Below, one piece after another: positions 14,934 through 23,500 of a stretch of DNA of 34,977 nucleotides; the stretch's first letter is position 1; each line of letters opens with the position of its first letter. Source of the DNA: Gammaproteobacteria bacterium (lineage in GTDB: Bacteria > Pseudomonadota > Gammaproteobacteria > UBA1113); the NCBI GenBank assembly GCA_009885935.1, contig VFJT01000171.1, positions 1 through 34,977 of the forward strand. The letters are read 5' to 3'. Under the pieces are notes generated by a model, which saw only the letters and a program-made list of their open reading frames with translations, did not search any database and was not told the origin of the DNA. The position numbers were made by a program, and so were the translations under genes.

Positions 14934-16232
14934 ATGCAAATGAGTCAAAATGCTATGGCTGTTAGTGATGCTGTGGCTAAACCAAACCTCTATTCTTTGG
15001 TGGTTTGGCTTACAGGAACCTTATTTTACTTTTATGAGTTTTTCATTCAGGTTGCCCCCAATGTTATGATGCCAGATTTAACACGGCACTTTGGCATCAC
15101 CGCAGTCCAATTTGGCTTTTTAGCCACGGCTTATTACGTAGGCTATGCGATGATGCAAATCCCGGCGGGTACTTTGTTGGATCGCTTTGGTGCGCGTAAG
15201 CTTATTGTTGTTGCCACTTTGATTTGCGCTTTAGGTTCTTTTTTAACGGCCCACGCACACACCTGGGCATTGGTCGAATGTGCGCGTTTTGCCACGGGTA
15301 TAGGTTCGGCCTTTGCGGCGCTAGGGTCGCTGGTATTGGCAGCAAATTGGTTTCCCAGCAACCGCTTTGGGGTATTAAGTGGTTTTGTGCTCACTATTGG
15401 TATGTTGGGTGCTGTGAGTGGGCAACATCCCTTGGCAGTCATGGTTGAAAATATAGGCTGGCGTGAAAGCTTGGATGTTTTGACTGTAGTGGGGTTAGTC
15501 TATGCCGTTCTAACTTGGTTTGTCATTCAAGACGATAAAAACCCTATGAGCAGAAATAGGGTTAATTCATCACAGTCATTTAAAGAACTATTGCGTAATG
15601 TTGTTAAAATTATATGCCAGCCACAGCCGTGGTTATTAGCTGCTTATGGTCTGCTGATGTTCACCCCTACGCTCACCTTAGGGGCATCGTGGGGAGTAGG
15701 ATTTTTAATGACGGCCTATCATATGTCATTAACCAAAGCGGGATCTATGATTTCGTTAATCTTTATAGGCTGGGCCATTGGCTGCCCCCTGTTTGGCTTT
15801 ATATCGGATAGGATAGGCCTGCGTAAGCCGCCATTATATATTGCCAGCGTAGGCGGCACGATTTCTCTTTTTATCATGATATACGTGCATCTGCCTTCAG
15901 CGTTTATGCTCGAAACTTTAATGCTCTTCTTTGGTATTTTTTCCGGAGCCTTTTTATCTTCTTTTTCTATAGCGCGTGAATTGCAACCTGCTAAAGCAAC
16001 AGGTGCGGCATTGGGATTTATGAATATGGCGCAAAGCTTGGGTGGGGCGATGTTGCCGCCTATCGTGGGATTTATTTTAGATTTGCTGTGGAATGGTGCT
16101 ATGCAAGATGGCGATCGAGTCTATCTATTAGGGAATTACCAATATGCCTTGTTGATTCTGCCATTGGAAATGCTGGCTGCTGGGGTGTTTTTGTATTTTA
16201 TTAAAGAGACGCATTGCAAAGAAGTGGTGTGA
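14934..16232 (+). CDS. MFS transporter of the Legionella/Coxiella-expanded family
   Basis: 432 aa and twelve predicted membrane helices, with AAGGAAAG seven nt before the ATG. Early residues FYFYEFFIQVAPNVMMPDL (31-49) and motif A in QIPAGTLLDRFGARKL (75-90), then GIGSAFAALGSLVLAANWFP, are typical of a family present in many copies in Legionella and Coxiella and related to the GudP/UhpC-like anion:proton symporters; some members take up host nutrients in the vacuole. The second half has a matching motif (GFISDRIGLRKPPL). The substrate is unknown. An LCM-type methyltransferase begins 13 nt after the stop, so the two are probably co-transcribed. Confidence 0.85.
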   Translation: MQMSQNAMAVSDAVAKPNLYSLVVWLTGTLFYFYEFFIQVAPNVMMPDLTRHFGITAVQFGFLATAYYVGYAMMQIPAGTLLDRFGARKLIVVATLICALGSFLTAHAHTWALVECARFATGIGSAFAALGSLVLAANWFPSNRFGVLSGFVLTIGMLGAVSGQHPLAVMVENIGWRESLDVLTVVGLVYAVLTWFVIQDDKNPMSRNRVNSSQSFKELLRNVVKIICQPQPWLLAAYGLLMFTPTLTLGASWGVGFLMTAYHMSLTKAGSMISLIFIGWAIGCPLFGFISDRIGLRKPPLYIASVGGTISLFIMIYVHLPSAFMLETLMLFFGIFSGAFLSSFSIARELQPAKATGAALGFMNMAQSLGGAMLPPIVGFILDLLWNGAMQDGDRVYLLGNYQYALLILPLEMLAAGVFLYFIKETHCKEVV

Positions 16233-16245
16233 AGGGGGATTCACT

Positions 16246-17127
16246 ATGACTAGCGAGAATACGGGTGAACAAAAAGATGTGAGCTCTGCTGAACTCACTG
16301 CAAATTACCGCTGTGCGTTTCCAGAGTTGAGTGGCGATACACTAAGTCTATTATTGTCTAGCAATTCGGGTAGGGTGCTAGCCGAAACTTTTATTTCAAA
16401 ATATAACTACCCACTAGCCAAGCGAAAGATTAGTGTGTGTGCTGGATACTTCTTACAGGAAACAACTCGGCTTATTCAAACAGGACTATATGATTCAGTT
16501 ATTTCTTTTGCTTCGGGATTTTCACTGCTGACTTATCTTATTGCGGATAAAAATCCTCAATTTTCAGGACTGTTTTTTGACACAGATCTACCGTATATGG
16601 TCAAGCAACGCAATGAGCGTATTGCCGCTATTGCAGACAAACACACGACCCCTAAAATTCTTAGAAAATTACACTCTATGGATTTTGATATTGAACAGGC
16701 TTATAGAGAAAAGTGCACACTAGAAAAAATTTTCCCTAACTGTAAACGTCCTATTTTTATTCTAGAGGGGGTATCTTACTTTCTAAGCCCAGGCTGCGTG
16801 GATTGGCTATTGAAGCAGATGAGTTCTTACGATTGCTCTGCAGTCACCCTGTATTATTGGCCAGAAAATATGCTTGAAAGAAGTGCTCTTTTTGCTCGTG
16901 TATTTAAAGACTTAAACAAAGGTATGATCAAAGAAGAACTTAAAAGTTTCTGGAATGCGAGCACCTTGGCAAATTTTCGAAAATATTTTCCAATTGTTTC
17001 TGACTGTGCCCTTGAAACCGTCGAGGCGAAGATGGTTAATGATGTTTCTGAATGCCAGTTAGTTGATCCTAACACATTTTTCCCTGTACGTTTGGTGACG
17101 GGGGAGCGCGAGCTAAAAAGGAAATAG
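16246..17127 (+). CDS. Leucine-carboxyl-methyltransferase-like (LCM/TcmP type) SAM methyltransferase
   Basis: 293 aa, with AGGGGGA seven nt before the ATG. The LCM family pattern is clear: an SAM-binding strand-turn VISFASGFSLLTYLI (residues 85-99, the usual LGaGlDtra replaced by FASGFSLLT), the acidic DxDLP motif LFFDTDLPYMVKQRNERI (109-126), and the late block PIFILEGVSYFLSP (168-181) equivalent to the EGvl.YL motif. Eukaryotic LCMT1 methylates the C-terminal leucine of PP2A; bacterial relatives methylate small polyketides. The target here is unknown. The imperfect glycine loop may mean a divergent or weak SAM site. The coupling to an MFS transporter suggests that a methylated small molecule is handled by both (inference), although modification of a host protein cannot be excluded. 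Confidence 0.75.
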   Translation: MTSENTGEQKDVSSAELTANYRCAFPELSGDTLSLLLSSNSGRVLAETFISKYNYPLAKRKISVCAGYFLQETTRLIQTGLYDSVISFASGFSLLTYLIADKNPQFSGLFFDTDLPYMVKQRNERIAAIADKHTTPKILRKLHSMDFDIEQAYREKCTLEKIFPNCKRPIFILEGVSYFLSPGCVDWLLKQMSSYDCSAVTLYYWPENMLERSALFARVFKDLNKGMIKEELKSFWNASTLANFRKYFPIVSDCALETVEAKMVNDVSECQLVDPNTFFPVRLVTGERELKRK

Positions 17128-17268
17128 ACACACTCGCTTTACAATACATAAATGCATAGGTATTATATAAGCAATCCTTTTGCAGCTCAGCCAGCAAAGT
17201 GATAGACTGCCAGGATAGTGCGGTATGGGCTTATTTTTGCCAGTGATTTGTGGCTTAGATTTCCCTAC

Positions 17269-17341
17269 TGCCGGAGATGTGAATCGAACACACGGCCTAC
17301 TGATTACGAATCAGTTGCTCTACCGACTGAGCTACTCCGGC
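17269..17341 (-). tRNA. tRNA-Thr (anticodon CGT)
   Basis: On the minus strand the acceptor stem GCCGGAG pairs with CTCCGGC. The D arm is TAGCTCAGTCGGTAGAGCA, the anticodon stem-loop is ACTGA-TTCGTAA-TCAGT with anticodon CGT, and the T loop is TTCGATT in GTGTG/CACAT. The discriminator is A, and the 3' CCA is not encoded (the next bases are GTA). It reads ACG codons. Confidence 0.95.
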
Positions 17342-17350
17342 GTGGTGCTC

Positions 17351-17379
17351 ATTATAGGGATAATGGGGGTGGAAAACAA
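17351..17379 (-). promoter_or_regulatory. Promoter of tRNA-Thr
   Basis: On the minus strand TTGTTT (17379-17374), exactly 17 nt and TATAAT (17356-17351), ending nine nt before the mature 5' end. It abuts the divergent yafS start and covers its upstream region. Confidence 0.75.
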
Positions 17380-18141
17380 GTGAGAAAGAGGGATGATTTG
17401 ACTAAAAAATACACGTACCTTGACTTGGAACAATGGTATGAAACACCCTTGGGTCGTTATGTTTATGCTGCCGAAGCAGAGTGGCTGGCTGAGCATTTGC
17501 AGCGGTGTTTTGGCTATTATTTGTTGCAATTAGGGGGTAGTCATTCACTGAAGGCGTTGCATCCTAGTCCCATACGCAATCATATTTGGTGTATACCACA
17601 GCACCATAATAATAATCATGAAACCACCTTATGTTGTGATTTTGATCAACTGCCTTTAGCAGAACATTCCATAGATACCTTTGTCTTGCCGCATACTTTG
17701 GATCTATCTCTCAACCCTGAAGCCGTGATCCACGCCGCGGCACAGGCTTTGATGCCGGAGGGAACGCTGTTGATTTTGGGGTTTAATCCAGTAGGTATTT
17801 TTATGCCCGCTAAACAGATCTTAGCCTGGAGTCGCAAAGACTTGCCCTGGGGTTTGAAATGGCAACGCATAGGGCGGATTAGACGCTGGTTAGTAGAAGC
17901 TGATTGTGAAGTGGAATCGATTAAAACCTTTTTGTTTTCATTTTCACCTACTATTTTAGGCAGCACACGGCAGCGGCATTTGGTTGAAGTCTTGGGGCAG
18001 GGAATTTGCCCGACTTGGGGCGGGATTTATTTAATTTGTGCACGCAAACATATGGTGCGTTTAACACCACTTGAGGTAAAATGGCGCAAGCAGAGTTTAA
18101 CGAATAAAGAGCCAGTATTACCGATGCAGAATAAACAATGA
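17380..18141 (+). CDS. yafS: SAM-dependent methyltransferase YafS-like
   Basis: 253 aa from the GTG at 17380, where GGGGGTGG lies about seven nt upstream. A TTG at 17398 with GAGG six nt before it is the alternative. The longer upstream frame is spurious because it translates the reverse of the tRNA. It begins with the YafS-like W-x-TPLGRYVYAAEAEWL segment, followed by YLLQLGG (SAM strand), DQLPLAEHSIDTFVLPHTLD (motif II/III) and GTLLILGFNPVGIFMP, which matches the E. coli YafS GFNP-S block. It lies directly before rnhA and dnaQ as in E. coli, overlapping the rnhA start by four bases (ATGA). The substrate of YafS is unknown. Confidence 0.85.
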   Translation: MRKRDDLTKKYTYLDLEQWYETPLGRYVYAAEAEWLAEHLQRCFGYYLLQLGGSHSLKALHPSPIRNHIWCIPQHHNNNHETTLCCDFDQLPLAEHSIDTFVLPHTLDLSLNPEAVIHAAAQALMPEGTLLILGFNPVGIFMPAKQILAWSRKDLPWGLKWQRIGRIRRWLVEADCEVESIKTFLFSFSPTILGSTRQRHLVEVLGQGICPTWGGIYLICARKHMVRLTPLEVKWRKQSLTNKEPVLPMQNKQ

Positions 18142-18572
18142 AAACAGTCACTATGTATACAGATGGTGCCTGTAGGCACAATCCTGGGCCTGGAGGTTGG
18201 GGTGTGTGGTATTCCTGTGATGGGGATGAACATACCGTACAGGGTGGAGAAAAAGAGACTACGAATAATCGCATGGAATTGACTGCGGCTATTATGGGTC
18301 TGCGTGCATTAAAACAAAGCTGTATTGTGAATGTATACACCGATTCACAGTATGTGCAAAAAGGTATTAAGGAATGGATAATAGGTTGGCAGCGTCGTCA
18401 ATGGCGGACTGCAGCGGGGCATGCGGTTAAAAATCAGGATTTATGGCAAAGTTTATTGGCAGAAGCCGCACGCCATCAAGTGCATTGGCATTGGGTGAAG
18501 GCGCATGTAGGGAATGTACACAATGAACGCGCCGATAGTTTAGCGCGTCAAGCGATCGATGAATCACTGTAA
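18138..18572 (+). CDS. rnhA: Ribonuclease HI
   Basis: 144 aa, the normal length. The catalytic carboxylates are in place: Asp9 in YTDGACRHNPGPGGWG, Glu47 in NRMELTAAI, Asp69 in VYTDSQYVQKGI and Asp133 in NERADSLARQ, plus the His of the flexible loop in KAHVGNVHNE. The basic-handle region IIGWQRRQWRT is present. It degrades the RNA strand of RNA-DNA hybrids, removing R-loops and primers. Its ATG overlaps the yafS stop. Confidence 0.97.
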   Translation: MKTVTMYTDGACRHNPGPGGWGVWYSCDGDEHTVQGGEKETTNNRMELTAAIMGLRALKQSCIVNVYTDSQYVQKGIKEWIIGWQRRQWRTAAGHAVKNQDLWQSLLAEAARHQVHWHWVKAHVGNVHNERADSLARQAIDESL

Positions 18573-18581
18573 GGAATAATT

Positions 18582-19292
18582 TTGATCAGACAAATTGCTA
18601 TCGATACAGAAACAACCGGTCTGGATGTGAAGGAAGGGCATCGCATCATTGAAGTGGCTTGTGTTGAAATTATAGACCGACGCATCACGGGTTCAAATTA
18701 TCATTGTTATATTAATCCTGAACGTGCCGTGGATGCGGGCGCACTGGCCGTGCATGGCCTGAACGATGCTTTCTTAGCCGATAAACCGCTATTCGGTCAA
18801 ATTGTCAATGAGTTGATGGATTATATGCAGGATGCAGAACTCATTATACACAACGCGCCTTTTGATGTGGGTTTTTTACAGCGTGAATTAAAATTGTGTA
18901 GACGCCCTGAGCGATTAGAAAAAGGATGGTCTATCATCGATACCTTAGTGATGGCGCGACAAAAATATCCTAGGCAAAAAAACAATTTAGATGCTGTGTG
19001 TAAACGTTTGTCCATAGACAATAGCCAACGCCATTATCATGGCGCTTTAATTGATGCGCAATTATTAGCAGAAGTCTATTTGGCCATGACCAGTGGTCAA
19101 TATAGCCTGTTTGCAGACCATACTCCTTTAACTGCGCTGGCCGTTGAACCGGCCATGCTAGGCAATAACCTGGCAGTTGATAATCAACCTTTAGCGCTTT
19201 ACAGAGCCAATGACGACGAAAAGAAATGGCATGAAGAATATTTGCACAAAATGAAGCAACAATCGGGCAAAGCGATTTGGATAGACGAATAG
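18582..19292 (+). CDS. dnaQ: DNA polymerase III epsilon subunit (proofreading 3'-5' exonuclease)
   Basis: 236 aa. The start is TTG at 18582, six nt after AAGGA; no ATG or GTG exists before the Exo I motif, so the rare start is well supported and may limit expression. Exo I is DTETTGL (Asp8, Glu10), Exo II is NAPFDVGFL, and Exo III-epsilon is HGALIDAQLLAEVY. A clamp-binding motif QYSLF follows the exonuclease domain, and a C-terminal tail would bind the polymerase alpha subunit. It works in the Pol III core at the fork. It sits 9 nt after rnhA and 9 nt before nhaA. Confidence 0.96.
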   Translation: MIRQIAIDTETTGLDVKEGHRIIEVACVEIIDRRITGSNYHCYINPERAVDAGALAVHGLNDAFLADKPLFGQIVNELMDYMQDAELIIHNAPFDVGFLQRELKLCRRPERLEKGWSIIDTLVMARQKYPRQKNNLDAVCKRLSIDNSQRHYHGALIDAQLLAEVYLAMTSGQYSLFADHTPLTALAVEPAMLGNNLAVDNQPLALYRANDDEKKWHEEYLHKMKQQSGKAIWIDE

Positions 19293-19301
19293 GGACAGCG
19301 T

Positions 19302-20513
19302 ATGACTAAAAAAACATTTTTCAAACAATTTAGTCACGTAGAATCCTTGAGTGGAGCGTTGCTATTTTCGGCAGCGATCATCGCCATCATTATCAGCAAT
19401 ACGCCGTTACAAGCCTGGTACCATAATTTTTTCACGAGGGTCCATCTTAGTTTTGGAATAGGTTCATTCAGCATCGCTGAGCCTATACAGTATTGGATCA
19501 ACGACGGTTTGATGGCTATCTTTTTTATGTTAGTGGGTTTGGAAATCAAACGTGAATTGGTGATAGGCGAGTTGAGTCGTTTGTCTAATGCTCTATTGCC
19601 GATGGTGGCAGCCTTAGGGGGCATTATTGTTCCGGCGATGATTTACCTATTGGTGAATAAGGGATACAGCCAGTTTACTCAAGGCTGGGCCATTCCAACG
19701 GCAACCGACATTGCTTTTTCATTGGGGGTGTTGTCTTTACTGAAATCGCGTATTCCTACGTCGTTGAAGATTTTTTTAACGGCACTGGCCATTCTTGACG
19801 ATTTGGGCGCCATTATTGTGATTGCCGTTTTTTATACTACGGGTTTATCTTGGCTCTTGGTGATTGCCGCTCTTTTTTGCATTACCATTTTGGTGTTGTT
19901 TAATCGCATCGGGATAATGCGCTTTACTCCGTATGCACTCGTTGGCTTTATACTATGGTTATGCGTATTGGGTTCAGGCATCCATGCCACATTGGCTGGA
20001 ATCGCCTTAGCCTTTGCTTATCCGCTACAGGATAAGCGCAATCATCTTCATTTGCCTTCGCGTAAGATTGAAAGTTATTTACACCCCTGGGTCGCTTATG
20101 CCATTTTACCCCTATTTGCTTTTGCCAATGCAGGGGTGACTTTCTCGCGCGTGACGGAAAGCAGTTTAGTTCATCCCATCACCTTAGGGATTTTTGCAGG
20201 ATTATTTTTTGGTAAGCCCTTAGGAATTTTTCTGGCTTCTTGGTTAGCGGTTAAATCAAAAGTGGCCAATTTACCCAATGGGGTTGATTTTAGCATGATC
20301 TATGGTGTGGCCTTATTGGCGGGTATAGGCTTTACGATGAGTCTTTTTGTGGGTAATTTAGCTTTTCCAGTAGGCAGTTATCATCTGATGGTTAAGGTGG
20401 GTGTTTTTGGCGGCTCGGTTTTGTCGGGTATAGTAGGTTATTGGGTCTTAAAGTATGTAACGGCACCGCAACGTTATGCAGCACGAATAGTGAAAACACC
20501 TAGATTACCGTGA
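19302..20513 (+). CDS. nhaA: Na+/H+ antiporter NhaA
   Basis: 403 aa with about twelve hydrophobic segments. NhaA signatures are GLEIKRELVIGELS (about 80-93), PMVAALGGIIVPAMIY, GWAIPTATDIAFSLGVLSLL and the ion-binding aspartate pair in TALAILDDLGAIIVIA (about 165-166). The periplasmic beta-hairpin of E. coli NhaA seems shortened to the FTRVHLSFGIGSFS stretch. It exchanges Na+ for H+ across the inner membrane. It is the last gene of the compact run starting at yafS, although co-transcription of an antiporter with DNA metabolism genes is only suggested by the 9-nt gap. Confidence 0.95.
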   Translation: MTKKTFFKQFSHVESLSGALLFSAAIIAIIISNTPLQAWYHNFFTRVHLSFGIGSFSIAEPIQYWINDGLMAIFFMLVGLEIKRELVIGELSRLSNALLPMVAALGGIIVPAMIYLLVNKGYSQFTQGWAIPTATDIAFSLGVLSLLKSRIPTSLKIFLTALAILDDLGAIIVIAVFYTTGLSWLLVIAALFCITILVLFNRIGIMRFTPYALVGFILWLCVLGSGIHATLAGIALAFAYPLQDKRNHLHLPSRKIESYLHPWVAYAILPLFAFANAGVTFSRVTESSLVHPITLGIFAGLFFGKPLGIFLASWLAVKSKVANLPNGVDFSMIYGVALLAGIGFTMSLFVGNLAFPVGSYHLMVKVGVFGGSVLSGIVGYWVLKYVTAPQRYAARIVKTPRLP

Positions 20514-20531
20514 TTTATGACGATTCATAAG

Positions 20532-20584
20532 TTGCGGGCAGCTCAACAGAAGAGCAGCGCAATGACGAGGAGGGTGTTTTTTTG
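20532..20584 (+). terminator. Possible terminator after nhaA
   Basis: TTGCG (20532-20536) pairs with CGCAA (20558-20562), with an inner GCTC/GAGC pair. A run of seven T lies only at 20577-20583, too far from the stem for a classical terminator. It separates two convergent genes. Confidence 0.3.
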
Positions 20585-23500
20585 CTAGCGTAGCCTATTC
20601 AAAAGTGTATCCCTCCCACTATCAAGCCTAACCGGTGGTCGCGCACCGTCTTGCTTTTGTAGGGGGGGAAGAAAAACTTGCCTAGAGGTAAAAGTGCTTT
20701 TTTTCTTAAAACCATCAGGAAACAAGCCCTTATATTTTTCTGCTAAGGTCCGATCTTGTTTTTTTAATTCTTCATAGATCTTGTTAGGGGGCATTAGAGT
20801 TTCTTTCTTCGTAAGAGGATCTTTTAACCATATCTCAGGCCTTGCTTTTCCTAAGCTTAAAACCGTTTGCATGTAGTTTTTTAGCAATGAAGGTATTTCA
20901 CCCTCCGATGCATCAATATGGATTTCCAGAACAGGGTTTTCATCAAGAGATGCTGATGTTACTAGAGTGCTTACGGCCAATTCGATGTCTTCTTTTTCAT
21001 GGCGAAAGGTTTTAATTTCTACCCCCGCTTCTAGGGTGGGAGCAGGGCGCGGACCTTCACTCAAGCGTTTAACGACAGGACTTATGGGTTGTGCACTAAG
21101 AACCAATTCCTGGCCTTCATAGACTCTCAGCAGATTGAAAGATGCTTCATGCTGAACAAGGTTTTCTCCTCCGCTATCGCCGTGAAGAGAATACTCTATA
21201 CGCCATCCATTTTTTTTTATTTCAACTTTTTTTCTGATAGTTTCTGTGACTGATTTAAAATCCGTCCCCCTTTCTTGAAGGCTTAGTGTTGTTTTCCTAT
21301 TAGGTGGATCTGGCGAAAGCGATGGAAAGGGGATGGGGCGACGCGCTTTTCCGGCTATAGGTGTAAATATTGGGCTAAGGGGCGTATTGGGGGGCGGTAC
21401 ACCGTGGGCATCAGGTTTTTTACTGCGAGGCGTTTCTACTTTAAGAGGTTTCTTTGAGGGGAAGTTTCTTTGTAAATCTTGGTTCAAATCATTATAGGGC
21501 GGGATGGATGAGGTTGATTCTACCGCTTGTTTCAGTGCCTGATATGGTTTTAATTGGCGTATCAATTTTTTTCTATCTATGCTCGTGGGAGCTTTTGCAA
21601 AAGACTCTAAGAAGGCCTTTGAGAAAATTTCATTTGGTTTTAAACCTCCCCTTGGAAAATGGTTTGGAAAAGCTTTTAGAATATGGCAAGGCATGTGCTG
21701 CAACAGGGTTTTGTAGCTTTCCATAAAAGCCCCCGTGTTTTTTTGAGCGAACATTTTTTTAATATAGGGCTTTAAAATTTTGTCTTTGTTGTCTGTTAAT
21801 TTTTGCACTAGAGTATCTGAAAAAATCTGAGCGTCTTTTAATAATTGTATCTGTCTATCAAATTCTTTCTCAATTAGAGTGCGAGCGATCTTGTTTTTTA
21901 TATCAATAAAGATGCGTTCTACTTCCTGTTTTATGTGTTGTTTTATTTCGGCTTCTATGAGATCAAGGCCCTCATTTGCTTTTGAAATAAATTTTTGAGA
22001 GTTGACAATTTCAGAAATACTGCCAATATTTTTTCCGGGAAAGTCGGGATTATCTAGACCGATTTTGAAGAAACCCTTTAAACTTTTGTGCCATTCTGTT
22101 CCGACTATTTCCTGTTTAACTTCTTTGAGAATCTTTTCTTTGTTCCGGATTATTTCGGCATTATAACTTTCCGGGATTGCTTCTTGAGATAAAGGTTCTT
22201 TCAAGATGAGATAGAATTCCTCTTCAATCAACTCAGTCAAAAACATTTTCTTAAACAGGTTTTCGGGTTTTTCCTTGTTGCCTTCTTTGTCTCTTGAAAA
22301 TCCGCTTAAAAAATCTTGTTGTATTCTTCTGGTTCGAGATATGATGGCGGCAGATTTGATCTCTTTGCGCACTTCAGAATCTATAAACGCATCAATACTC
22401 TGTTCTACAAGGGTACAAGATCTTTCTTTGTTAGACATGCTCAGTACTAATTCTTTATAGTGCTCTGTTCTTTTAAGGTCACTTAAGATACGTCCACATA
22501 TTCTAGGCCCGTCAGAAATAATGGGGCTAACAACGTCATCTTTAGCGACTTCACTAGCCAAAGATCTTTCACTTTTTGAGTAAGAGCGGGCACGGGGTTT
22601 TTGCTGGGTGTGACCTTGCTTTGATGTTTCGAGGCCACACCCTTTTTGCTCTGCCAAATCTTTTGATTCTGAGAGGTCGTTCAGTTCGCGCAAATCATCT
22701 ATTTTGTCCTTAAATCGGCGTTGAATAATTCTGCGCAGAAATTCATCCACGGCTGGTTCTTCACTTTCAGCCTCAATTGGGACCAGTGCTATTGTATATT
22801 CTTCGTCTACAATGGCTCTTAATTTCCTTAATTCTTCATCAGAATGTTCCACTGCAAATTTTTGTGTGCTTCCTGGCAACAGTGTAAAAAGTTTGGTTAA
22901 GCTTGGGCCATACTCTTGATCTTCGAAAAGCAAGGCGAATTTTTTGGCGAAAGCCCTTCCAAGGGCACTATCCTGATGGGTGAAAATGCTTTTTAAAAAT
23001 GGCGGCAATGCTTCAATGTCTCTTATAGTCAAAGAAAATAGATCGTGGGCCTTGTTTAAATTTGGCTGAATCTCAGGCAAACGCACTAAGACCTCAAGGA
23101 TTTCAGCAGAATGTTGAAAGGCGCATAATTGTGTTTTTAAATCCTGATGAATATATTCCATGGCAGGTATCAACGCATCAACGACCTTGCGTACAGTGGC
23201 AGGAGAGTTTTCTTTTTGCTTGAAAGCTGCTTGAACTGCTAACAATGTTTCTTCCGGTAGGTTCAATGGATTTTGAGGAGTGCAATACACCGAAAGCGAC
23301 TTCAAATCCGCGCAGGTTAAGGGGGTTGAACGATGTGGCTCCAGCAGAAAATAGACGATTTTGAAAAATTGTATTCGGTAACTTATGTGAGTTCCCTGTA
23401 TCTCGGCAAAGGCAATAAAACGGTTTTTTAGTTCTTCGCCTTTTTTCTCCAATAGAATGTTGCTTACACTGTAATCTACGTTAGGCCCTAAGCTTTCCAA

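Noticed and set aside
17218..17379. N-terminal extension of YafS upstream of the GTG at 17380
   Set aside because: The translated CESNTRPTDYESVALPTELL stretch is the well-known artefact of reading the complement of a tRNA gene.
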